A DNA stretch of 64,000 nucleotides from Blasia pusilla (taxonomy: Eukaryota; Marchantiophyta; Marchantiopsida; Blasiales), in the NCBI GenBank assembly GCA_050084515.1, contig CM114271.1, positions 1,178,001-1,242,000 on the forward strand, given 5' to 3'. The position numbers and the translations under genes were made by a program. The stretch's first letter is position 1. Every line of letters begins with the position of its first letter. Positions 11,683 to 23,400 of this stretch are shown here, in pieces. The notes under the pieces were generated by a model. It saw only the letters and a list, made by a program, of their open reading frames with translations. It did not search any database and was not told the DNA's origin.

Positions 11683-14600
11683 CTATGTTTGTCCTGTGAC
11701 AGAGGTTTTCTTCACTCTCTTTACAGTGTCTAAGCTCCCTCCTAGCATCAGAAGATCATCAACATACAATGCTATGTACATAGTGGAGTCTAAGGAGTCT
11801 TGATCTGCATTGCTGCGTTGGAATCCTTTCCTGATCAGGTAAGCATCCATCTTCTCATACCAGCATCTAGGTGCTTGCTTTAGGCCATAAAGGGCTTTCT
11901 TCAAGAGACACACCTTGCCTGGATGAGTATGGTGTACCTCCATGTAGATCTCCTCTTTCAGTTCTCCATTTAAGAATGCAGTCTTCACATCCATCTGTTC
12001 CACCTCCCAATTATGTTGAGCTGCTAATGCCAAGAGAACTCTAATGGATCCATACCTTGCAACAGGAGCAAAGGTCTCCTGATAGTCTAAACCAGCCTCC
12101 TGATTGAAGGATTTTGCAACCAGACGTGCCTTGTACTTCAAGATCTCATTCTTTGGTCCCCTTTTTATTCTGAAGACCCATTTGCAACCAATGGTCTTTC
12201 TACCAGGTTGCAAATCTACAAACTCCCATGTCTCATTTTTCTCTTGAGACCTTTTCTTCTGCCACAGCCTGCTCCCACTGTTTGAATCATTCCTGCTCAT
12301 AGCCTCACTCAAAGAGTTGGGCTCTACAACTCCTTCTTCAATAGAATGAGCTTGACAGGTTTGGAAATTCTTCCAGATCTCCTTTGCTCTGAGATCTCCT
12401 TGATCACTCCCTCTGTGGACTCATGTGCCTCTAGAACTTGCTTGGCTGCACTTCTCCTTTGGTACACCTTCATAGGCTGATCATTTTCAACATGATCTTC
12501 CCTCTCTTACATTGGGTGCAAGTATCTAATCCTCCACTACATTCTGCAAGTGTATCCTTTCATACTTCCTCCTTATCAGCATCTTGATGTGAGTTGACAC
12601 TACAGGGATGTTTACAGGAGTGACAACAGAAGTGATTACTGGCATCACTTGGTGAATTGACTCTTTGTGCTCAGAGTCTTTCCAAAAACTCTTCTCATCA
12701 AAAGTCACATCATTGCTTGAATTGCCTTGCAGGTTCTAGGATTATACAACATGTATCCTTTCAGCCCTTCTTCATACCCAACAAATATGTAAGCCTTTGC
12801 ATCTAGTTTCCTCCTTTGTGTATCAGGGGTGAGGCATAGCCAACACAACCAAACACTTTCAATCTAGAAATGTCAGGTTTCTTACCAGACCAGCACTCTT
12901 CTGGAGTTACATTCTTCAAGGCCGTGTGGGACTGATGTTCCTCAGACAATTTGCTGTCATGATAGCTGCTCCCAGAATTCTTGACCAAGCTTGGCATGTT
13001 GCAACATGCTCAAGGCTTTTCTTGCAAGGTTCTATTCAACCTTTCAGCTACTCCATTTTGGTGGGGCTGTTGTAACATCTTTTAATATCCCCTTGGCTGA
13101 GAGATATGCTTGAAAGTCTTTACTTGCATATTCTCCTCCTCCATCAGACCTAAGTCTCTTCACTCTTAGTTCAACTTGCCTCTCTGTCATGTTGACAAAG
13201 ATAACAAATTTCTCTAGAACTTGAGCCTTGCTGCTTATCAGGTACACAAAAATGCTCCTCCTAGTGACTTTACAGGCATTGGTCCACACACATCAGAGTG
13301 AATCAAGTCCAATAATCTTTCAGACCTGTTAAGTGACCTTCTGGGAGCGGGTGACTTGTGAGCTTTCCCTTGCACACAAGCCTCACAGAACTCAAGCTTC
13401 TGTGACTTTCAATCTCCACACCACATGACATTCCTTGCAGAGCTCGAATGCTGTGTTCGCCAGGTGCCCCAATCTGCAATGCCACAGATTCAGCAAGCTC
13501 CTATTCTCAGTGAGATTTACCTGCTCCTCTGGATCACATTCCAGCAGTTTGAACAAATTTCCTTGTACCACTCCTCGGCACAAGACTTTCCCATTTCTTT
13601 CAAGTGTGCAAGTCTGGTTTGAGTTCCAGAAGTGCACATCAATTCCTGCCTCCAATAATTTCTTAACTGACAACAGATTTTTTATGTAATCTGCAACATA
13701 TAACACTCCATGCAGCTGCCATTTCATCAATTTGCTTTCATCAGCACTGAAGAAAATAGAAACTGAGCCAACCCCTCCCACAGGACTTAACAATCCAGAA
13801 GCACTTCTCACGTGATGATTACTTGCTGGTTTTAGGTCTGAGAACAATCTTGATAACAGACATGTGATGGAGTCCACCCACCATCCACTGCTCCTCTTGA
13901 GATCTTTCTCACACGAGGCCATCATGAAAGAACAGCAACTTTCATCAGATGTGTATTCAGTAGTCATCACTCCAGCAACCTTTGCCTTATCCTTGTAGGA
14001 GGTACTTTGCTTCTCCATCAACTTCTCTTGATTCTTGACTGCAGATCCACTCCTTTTAACTTTCTCTCCCTTTTCAACTTCTTTGGACAATTGAGCAAGA
14101 TGTCCCTTCTCTGCACAAATGTAACAAGTTCTGGTCTCTTTCCACTTCCTATCCCTGTTGAGCATGACTGTTTCTTCCACAATCACCTCTCGCTTCTGAT
14201 CATATCTCAGGAGCTTGTTGGTCACAGATTCCCATGTAAGCAAATCTGCCTCCCAGGTTTCAAAGATTGTAACCATTGTATCAAATTAGGAGGTAAGGAG
14301 GATAGCAACAGGGTTACCTTCCATATAGGAATCAGTTCCTGTCCAACTGCTTTCACTTGTGCAAAAGTTGACTCCATTTTGGCAATGTGAGCTGCAACTC
14401 TATCTGTGTCAGCCATCCTTGTGAGCTCAATGTCTTCCATCTTTGCATAGCTAGAGTCAAAGCTGACTCCTTGTTCAAACTCTTCAGCTTGGACCAGATC
14501 TCCCAAGCATTGCTTATACCATCCACCAACTCCCTCATAGAGGAGTTCAGGGTCTGTTTGAGTAAGATAGCTGCCAACTGATTTTGCAAGTTTACCACAA

Positions 14601-14757
14601 GCTCTTCTAGATTGTGAGGTTTCATCTCAACATACACCCACAACCCTTTCAGCATTAGAATGTCCATCATGGTTCTGGACCATTCTCTATAGTTCCCACC
14701 ATCTAACTTCTCTACACTGCTGAAATCACTAAGAGAAAGGTTTGGGGTGGGCCCATA
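11683..14757 (-). pseudogene. Copia 1 gag-pol remnant (gag, protease, integrase, truncated RT)
   Basis: Read on the - strand: gag with LDGGNYREWSRTM and a UBN2-like segment (14814-14353). Next is a zinc-knuckle remnant CYICAEKGHLAQ whose fourth ligand is lost, and a protease site reduced to WWVDS before a frameshift (about 13880). Then come the pre-integrase motif LWHCRLGHL (about 13460), integrase pieces (13289-12803) and reverse transcriptase (12312-11683) with KARLVAKSF, QMDVKTAFLNG, LKQAPRCWY and YVDDLL. The frame stops 50 bp before the 3' LTR, so the RT thumb/connection and the whole RNase H are missing. Not functional. Confidence 0.92.
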
Positions 14758-14760
14758 ACC

Positions 14761-15432
14761 TGAGAAAATGATTGACCAGCAGAAGTATCCCTTGTACAAA
14801 GTCAGAGCTAGCATCAGCTAGACCATCCATGATTTCAGCTTGTACACAATCAGCAAATCAGTTCCTAATTGCCAAATCAGAGCCCTACCATGATGTGACT
14901 CTTCTTACTATCTAAGAGATACTAAGAAGGATTCTACTCAGCCACACCTTGCACTCACTACAGGTCCTCACATGTCACTAGCTCAGAGATCAGACATGAC
15001 TCACCATTGAGCACAAACAATCTCCATCAGCATTCTAGACAAATCAACCTGCCTTCCAGTGAGGCTCTAGCAAGCACAGCAATTAGTCTCAATCTCCTCT
15101 TCCTACTCTCTGATTCTGCAGCAGGACCAAGAGCCTCAGGAGTCCTCACCAAAACTGTGCATGCTGTAGAATTGGCTTCTGCTCTCTAAAGAGAGACATT
15201 ATATACATGAGGGTGAGCACTTCTGGCCCTTGGATCTTCTTGAACAGATCCATACCCTAAATAACAGATGGTGGCTAGCCCTAACTCGAGAATTGCCCTA
15301 ATTCAAGGTTACCCTAAAAAGATAGAGGAACACTAAGTTATCTCTAGCTAACTAAATTAGTATCCAACTAAGTTAGTATTTGACTAACTACTTTTAGGGC
15401 ATGACTAAACTAGATATTAACAAATTTCAACA
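14761..15432 (-). repeat. 5' LTR of Copia 1
   Basis: 672 bp; same termini as the other copies. On the - strand the sequence after the LTR reads ggttatgggcccac, a position where a primer-binding site complementary to a tRNA is expected; the match to the usual initiator-Met site is poor. Confidence 0.93.
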
Positions 15433-16887
15433 GTGTAACCCACCTTGATTGGATAAGCCTTGTACCTCCCTAGAATCCAACCTTATCAGGGGTTGGAACA
15501 AGATTTTAAGTAGATGGAGAATATTTTCGGTTGTTAAGTTACTCAACTGATACTAAAAGAGCACCAGAGTGAGTGTTATAGTGAAAGTGTTCTCAGAACT
15601 TTATGCTGCTGGGAAGACGTTTGGAATTCACGAGGTATGAAATATGTTTACCTGAACCCTCAATGTCGACCCTCAAGGGAAAGAGAAGTATTGTATACAA
15701 TGAAATGTATGGAAAGGGAAGTAGTGTACAATCAATCCCTTTCCATCGCTTCTGTGCGAGGCCAAATTCCCTTGTGTATGTTTCCAGGTTGAGCATCTCA
15801 TCTGGCAGCACTCCTGAGGATGCAATTGTTTAATTGGTGTGTTCCACTTCTGAAGTAACCCTTCAGTTATCAAATCAGCTCTTAACAGAAGCTTGAGCAG
15901 ATTTATGGTGGAGATAATTCACATATTCATATTCAATTATCTCATCTATGTGCATACCATTTGACTCTCACTGGACTATTGAATGGCTGTGTCTGATGCC
16001 CACATTTTAAAAAGAACAGGCTTGAAGTTGGGTAGTAGAAACCAAAGTAAGGCATGAGGAAGGCTTACTCGAGCTGCCAAGGTTGGTGTGGGATTGAATT
16101 TGGAGTGGCGCTTCTGGAGCAGAAACATGGGAGTTGAGTGACAAGTTGAAATGTCGGAAGTAGCTGGAACCAATGTAACCCTATTGCTGCTCTAAAGTGT
16201 TGTCAGGCATCACTTGGGCCCAAAGGAAGCCACGAAAGGAAGTCTTGGATATAAAAGGGTTCAAGAGATGTCAGTGCAATAAAGCTCTCTGCCAGGCCGG
16301 AACTGTGGGAGCAAGATGAGTACTACTTTGTGGAGACCATATCTAAAGCTTTAGGAGAGGGCTCACAGGAACAGAGACTTAAATCAAGCAACTGAAATGT
16401 CAAACCAGTAGAACTGTAGAACTACTTACAGAGGACTGCTTGTTTGGGAATCTTTCCATAGTTCCAGAACATCCATCCATCCATCCACAGGAAGGATGGA
16501 AAATAATCAAAGTCCTTACGTGACAACACAGATGAATTTTCTATATACCACTGGATTATGTTATATTTATCACTTAAATTGCAACACACTACACTGAAAT
16601 TGCTTATCTAGTCTCACGGAGTTGTTCATTGTGTGTGGTGCCCCAAGCCATGGCACTGGTTAGTAATGTCTATTGATGATCCAAATCAGGTAAGTTAGAT
16701 TAGATAGAGTTATAAGGAGTTTTCTGGTTGGTTACTTCAAGCTCCGCACCAGTGCTCATTAGGATAAGATCTCATAGTATATGCGTGTCTTTCCTCGGAT
16801 GTGATACTTGCTTCCTCCTTTCTTCCCTCTTCAATTCTGGGACCATTCCAGCCCCTCTCACACTATCTAAGGCTGGACGCGGGAGCT

Positions 16888-17240
16888 GTATCTCAAATTT
16901 AAGATATGCAGGACTTGACAATTACAGTCTCTTGGAGAAGTTAGGTATGGTCAACTAAGGCAGTACTAACATGTGCAACAGATTGAGTCACTGAGCACTC
17001 ACACATTTGGCTTGCCACACACAGTGCTTGGTATGCAGCTGACCTAATTTCAGGGTCTGTGTCCCAAGTTTAAGATATGTACCACTTGACAGGTACAGTC
17101 TCTTGGAGAAGCTAGGTGGTAAACAAAGGGAGTTTTAACTTGTGCAGTGGATTGTGTCATTGAGCAATCACACATTTAGCTTGCCCGTACCAAAGTGGAC
17201 ACTCTCCACACACCAAATACAGTGCTTGATATGGAACTTG
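16888..17240 (+). repeat. About 170-bp imperfect tandem duplication
   Basis: Two consecutive copies share blocks such as tttaagatatg, acagtctcttggagaag, cacacattt(g/a)gcttgcc and acagtgcttg(g/a)tatg, offset by about 170 bp. No coding potential is evident. It lies in the stretch 15433-18511, which otherwise holds nothing I can identify and may be intron or upstream DNA of the MORC gene. Confidence 0.7.
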
Positions 17241-18511
17241 TCTAATTTTCCAATCAGTGTAATGAGCCTTACACTCGCACAGAACCATACAGAGGAGGCA
17301 GGGAATGCATTAACACTTCCCACAACACTCACAGCCCTCAGCATCACTCTAGCAAATTGAAGCAAAATATGCTATGTGAAAAGATTGTATGCACTGAATG
17401 GGAGTGAGCAGAACTCCATTTGTAAGGTCCCAATGGAGGTCTTTCCCTGTTTGACAGTGTGGCTATATCCCCTAACTTGCACCATTAAACCCAGTTATCA
17501 AACCCTGCCTCTTGGGCTCACATGAAACCCTAGTCGTGAGGTCCCAAAGCAACCGGCTTATCTCAGGAATTTGTTGATTGCTTCCGGACTGAGATACTTG
17601 TCTTGAACATGTGTGACTGTTGGAGACTTGTAATGGACATGCATTTCTTGTGGTCATGACATTGATATTATCCGATCTAATCTGAGTCAGTGTCTTCTTC
17701 CATGATTCATGAGACTTACTGTAAAAAACATTTGTCTGAACAATGCCAAACACAGCACCGTACAGATCTTTCCAAAATTCACGGAATTTTAGTAGGTTAT
17801 TGGGTCCTATGTGTGTTGAGTTGATGCAGTCTATTCGTAGGGTCGATAGAGCCTGAATTTCAATGACTAGTAGATATGTAGACTTTTTTATGTATGGCTG
17901 GAAGACAAAATCTGCTATTAAACTTTTGTTTGTGGGTGGAAGTTACCCAACAAGGACATCGGACTCTTTGTACAACTGGCAAAGATGTGTGCAATTCACT
18001 CCTTTGTCCAGAGGTTGCCAGTTTAGATTAAATCTTGAAAGTTTCCAAATTCTGATCTGATACACCTAAGGTTGAGTTTATTTACACTCCAGTCTGCAGG
18101 TCCCAAAATATGGTTTGTGGATGACCAGGGAGTTTTCTGGGTTCTGTTTATCCCACTTAAAGTGCTCATCTGTTACAGAACCAAAAGAAACCTTCCCTTT
18201 GTAGCACCATCCTGTGTCAGGCAGTCTGGTTCTGCATTGCTTGATTGAGACACTCTTCTCTTCTGGTCGAGTGGAGGTATTTCATGGGATAACCTTAGAA
18301 CAGTGTTAGCTGGGAGTGCACTCTCAATCAAAAAAGCTTCCACGTTTTGATGGTTTGAGTTATCTTGTTATCTTTTGGCATCTCATCTGCTGATAGTATG
18401 GACTTGTATCTTGTTTGATCCTGGATGTGGTCAAATAGAGAGATTTGATGAAAATATTGCTGGAAGTTGTTGTTTTACTGTGTTGGAGACATGTGGTTGT
18501 GAATATCACAG

Positions 18512-20436
18512 GTGGTTGGAAAATGGTGGACTTCTATAACCATGTGAAGCATTGCACGACTCATCCCAAATTTCTTCATAGCAATAGTACCAGCCACCGA
18601 TGGGTCTTTGGTGCCATTGCAGAGTATGTTCTGTCCTTGGTCTCTCCCTTGACAATGTATTGGGTTCAATTGGTACTTTGTTGTGAACCATTCACACTTA
18701 ACCATATATTCATGATGTGTTGTAATATGTTCTAAGAACAGAAACTTCAGGTTTCTCTCTTGTATTTCATGTCCTTGTTATCATGAGTGCTTTTTGTGGG
18801 TTGCAACGTTCAAGCTCTTGTAGGCATCTATGAAGGAAAAAGTCCCATACGTTTTGTACTGTATGTAGTTTTGTTCTGCCCATTCTATCAGCAATATGAG
18901 AACCATCATTTTGACTACATTTTTCCGTATGTGTAGCAGTCCTTGTCTCTTAAATTTTTCACAGGCTATGAAGTTCTGGTGTTAATTTTGGCAGGTTGAT
19001 CGATAATGCCATTGATCCAGATGTCAATGCATCTCAGTTCTGTATTGATATGAAGGAATTCAATGGGGAACCTTGTTTGGTATTCATGGACAATGGTTGT
19101 GGGCTAATTCCAGAGAGACTTCACAAGATGCTCAGCTTTGGCCACTCGAAGAAGGTGAGAAATGCAGTTGTATCCCACTGACTTTGGACACTATATTGGA
19201 ATATCGAAGTATCATGGCACGGGAATGCAAAATTTGATTCTCTTCAATTTGTATCTTGTAAGGATTATATTTTCCCTGCTTGACTGTTCCATAATAATGT
19301 TATGGTCGTGTGTTTTTGCAGCAAATGAATCCAGGAGATAGGTCAATTGGGAAGCATGGCAACGGTTTCAAGGTAGGGAGGTCTTCACGTCTCATATTAA
19401 GGATCGTGCTCATGCCAAAATGTTGTATAGCAGACAGTAAAGAGAATCACATTTTTGTACATTGGGCAATCTTGTAGTATGCTGTCAGGTCCTCATATTT
19501 CCGAGCTGTGGATGTTAGCCTGTCTCATCAACTAAATCATATTGTCCGTGGGTCCAGAATACATGTTTGTATCTACAATCTGATGTGCCTGACATGTGGT
19601 TTTCCAGTCAGGGACGATGCGGCTTGGAAAAGATGTCCTTGTACTCACTAAATGTGCCACCAGCATGACTGCCGGGTTTCTCTCACAAACATTTTTGGTA
19701 ACATGTGCCTGTAATAAGATTCCTCAAGCACGTTTTGTGACCTCTATTCTTTCAATCTTGCTACTTGCTTTTCACCTGTCAATCATCCTTTCAATGTGCT
19801 GTAGGTATTTCTGTAGTGTGTATCATCTGAATTGGATACCATTTATAGGTCATTGGATCAGTGGTAATGAAGCCAGTCATGAATCTCGTTTATGAACATT
19901 GTTTGGAAGTGGAAATCTCAAACTTTTGGATTCAACTAACAGAAGGAACCATCTGCTACTCTTGAATTATGCCTACTAATGAAACAATATTTGGACTGTG
20001 ATCATATTTCCAGGCAGATACACAAGCTGAGGATATACTCATCCCGCAAGTTTCATGGGATTTGGAAGGAAATATCCTTTCACCTTGTTTTGTTGTTTTG
20101 GTGATTGTTAGGAAGTTCTCCTGCAACCTGGAAATTAACATTAGACCTTGTTAAGCACATCACTAGTCACTGTACTTTTTTTCTTTTCCTTAGCATGTAT
20201 TGTAATGACTGGCAGGTCGGACATTATCATTTGTCTTGTGTGCCATCTGCATGTGTAATATGGTAGTAAGGTCTTATTCTGTTGCAGAAGATGTCTGCCT
20301 TGACGCAAGGAAACATCGTCTCTCTCCCATGGATCTCGAGATTGAAGAAAGTCTTAAGGCCATTTGTACATACTCTATCTTTCCTGATGAAGAAAGTCTC
20401 CTTGCGCAACTGGAAGCAATACCCCAAACAGGCGCA
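18512..20436 (+). other. MORC GHKL ATPase exons
   Basis: Six exons encode the ATP-binding fold. [20 protein letters not shown] (18567-18623 plus the first base of the next exon) supplies the catalytic Glu, [10 protein letters not shown] the Mg-binding Asn, and MDNGCG plus [12 protein letters not shown] the second nucleotide motif. [10 protein letters not shown], joined across the 19373-19607 intron, supplies the Gly-rich lid. [15 protein letters not shown] and GFLSQTFL follow. All residues expected for ATP binding are present. The exon at 20014 ([19 protein letters not shown]) cannot be spliced in phase to 20288 with a GT donor, so that boundary may use a non-canonical donor or carry a lesion. 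Confidence 0.88.
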
Positions 20437-23400
20437 GTAAGTTTGTCCCTGCACATTCATATTCAACAACTTCCGTGTAATTACAGTCCAGTCTTGTATT
20501 CTGCCTTTGTCTTCATCTCTCTACGTTCTAGTGGGTCTATGGTCGCAAGGCTACAATAGGGGCTACTTAAGGAGTACAGTCTCTTAGTTCTAGTAGGTCA
20601 CCCAAAAATGAGAACTATATTGTTTACTGCTTACCCTAAACCAGTAGACTGAAATACAAGTTCTGGAGGTGCTACTCCCCAGAATCACTAGAAGAGTAGT
20701 ATAGTAAAGGGGTTGAGTCTCTCACCAAAATCTTTCAGATTGGCTGAGGAAGGGATAATACTCGGTTACTTGAAAGAAATTTTCTGTAGAAGAGGAAAAA
20801 CTTGAATCAGCCATCATGGTATTAGCAGAGCTAATTCTCCAAGTTCACTAGTCTATATTCCAAGCCCAAAGTTCCAGCACTGCTTAGTAATGTGTGTTCA
20901 GGGTCCTGTTTCATGCAAAGTTCATGTTTTTGTGGAGAGATTCCTTACTCAAACTTGGAATCCCTGTATTAACACTCCACTAAGCAAGCACTCTGACTGT
21001 TTAAAAGTCTTCATTTCTTCCTCTTGTTGCACATATCTTAGTCTTTGGCAACATCTGACCCTGTAGTAGACTACAGGACATTTAAGGCTATGACAGCCAT
21101 TATGCACTGGACTGATTCTTACTGTCTTAAGAGGAGTTATGTGTTCTTGTTTCGTAGTGGGAGTGGGAATGGTAGTATACATGGGCTTATTGAGTGCACC
21201 ATCGTGAGTAGAATGAACAAGTGAGCTGAAGGAGGTGACAGCGTGGGGTGGAGAATTTGTGCTTTTTCCCTCCACTGAGAATTGTGTGGATTGAACTTCT
21301 TCATAGCCTCCTTAAAATGAAGTGTATGGAGAGTGGTTTAAGGATATCAACATCTTCTTCCTGTTGGAATTGGTGTTGGTGAGGTGCTAAGAGAAGTACG
21401 GGATTAATTTTCCATGTTCATGTCTTGGGGGTGTGCATTGTCTTGTCAACACTGTTGTAACTGGTGTAGAAATATATCTGACGAAGTAAACATTTTCTAC
21501 TCAGCTGGTGTTCTACTGGGACTACCACGACGGATCCAGATAAGTTCCATAGTTGCCTAAACCAGTTCCGCACTCGTCATACAACTTATCCTCTAGTGTC
21601 TTCCCTGCCCAAGGAACAGAAACGTGTTGGTCAAGATAGAAGAGTCCAGCTATTTACAAGGATGATAATCCCTCAAGAACAAGGAGCTCTACTTTCTGAA
21701 GAAATGTCTTTAAGATTCTGTAGATGTTCAATATCTTGGATTTGATGTTGAGCAAATTTAGTTCTCATGATATGTTAGCATTAATAACTCGTACAGAGAG
21801 AGTTCTCAAAGCAATCGTTGTATATCCATTCAATTTCTTCAGTCTCTGTGGTGTCTTTTTCCCTTTTTACACCTGGATTTTACTCCACCTGTCCAACAGC
21901 TTTTCGGGTCTAGGTCCACCCTTCATCGCTGGAGTGGAGTTAGCCTCGTAAAGCGTGAACTTTCCTTCGCTGGCTGTTTCAAAGGTATGTAGCTCCAGAT
22001 TTGAGTCCATATGCACATACCCTTTGCACTCCACAGCTTTGTAATTTATGGTCGTGCAATTCCAGCGCTTGTTGAGGGATAAAGAATCCCAAGGTATGTT
22101 TTCCATCGTTGTTTCTGGCTGCTGCTTGCAATGACTGAATCTCTGCAAGGAGTTGCAAGAGCTTGTCTAAGTGCAGTACTCTTTACTATCTTAGGCTTCC
22201 TGTTGCTTCCATAGCAATGAGAAGTGCAGAACCGCGGGAGTAATTTTAATCCTTTCCTGGGGGAAAATGGATGGTACCTGGTCAGTAATGATTATGATTG
22301 GTGAAAGTGAGTAGCATCCAGTAACTCACCCACGTTGCATTTACTCTTGGGCTTATTCAAAGTCTGACTCCAATTTCCTTTGTATTCCATTTCTTATAGT
22401 TTCAGTTAACAAAAAAAATTGTACTTATGGACAATCTGACAAACTGGTTTCTTTCTTGTACATTGGGTGGTTACTGGTCTCTGATCGGAAGTTGAACTCC
22501 TGCCCTTTATCATTTTCAATTCAGGGCCACAATCTATTGATTGTATCCTGCTATCTTTTTATACTCTCGTCAGATTTCGTCTCTTACACTTTCTTGTCAC
22601 AGAGCCTGTGTCTGCTTCTTGTACGTTGATGGTCTCCTCATATTTTCATGTTTGTGAACCTTTCTATATGTATCTACTGTACAGACATTCTGATAGCCAA
22701 TGACAAATCTGAGTTTCGCAGTTGTCTTTGGATTAGTAATAGAATCTCTAAGAGTAGGTAGTGCTACTTGAACTTCCGTAGAAGCTGGATATTCAATCTC
22801 TGAATATCCACTAATAGGTGAGAGCCATCACCATAACTATCAGTAGCATCAAGTACTTCCTGCAATTTTTTTCACTCAGCTATGTATCAGAGTGGACTTG
22901 TGATTGCTAACTTTATCAATCAAGAGAATTCTATAAAGAAGTGTAAATTGTACTGCTTTTGTAAAGTTTGAGTATTTGGGTGGGTTAACGAGTTATAACA
23001 TGTGCGCAGATCTTAATTATCTCAAACTTGCGCCGTCATGAAGGTGTTCTTGAGCTTGACTTTGAAACAGACCCACATGACATTCGGATAACTTCTGAGA
23101 TCACTGCATCACACTTCCAACAGCTTCGTCCAAATCAGGTTGCCTTTTATGCTTCCGATTTGTACATGTGCAGACGTAGTGAAGTTTGCTTTATGTACTA
23201 TGACATGAGTCTGATTACCCTCAAGGTTTATCCTTAGGTTGAAACGAGAGACATTACTGTGCGTGCTATTCTGATCCAGATTATGAACCACCCAAGACTT
23301 TTGATTTGAATGTAATATTTCGTAACACCGGCGGCATACATGGAGTATAAGAGTTTCAGCTAGCCATATTTAAATGAGGATGAATGGGAGTGAAGCTGAT

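Larger units (their letters stand above)
11008..15432 (-). mobile_element. Copia LTR retrotransposon 1, non-autonomous, antisense to MORC
   Basis: Two LTRs (11008-11632 and 14761-15432) begin TGAGAAAATG and end TTTCAACA on the + strand. They flank a - strand gag-pol. The element is bracketed by a perfect 5-bp target duplication gtgta (11003-11007 and 15433-15437). A polypurine tract (aagagggag on the - strand, 11633-11641) abuts the 3' LTR. The internal region is broken by many stops and lacks everything after the YVDD motif of reverse transcriptase. A solo LTR of the same family lies at 25848-26536. Confidence 0.95.
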
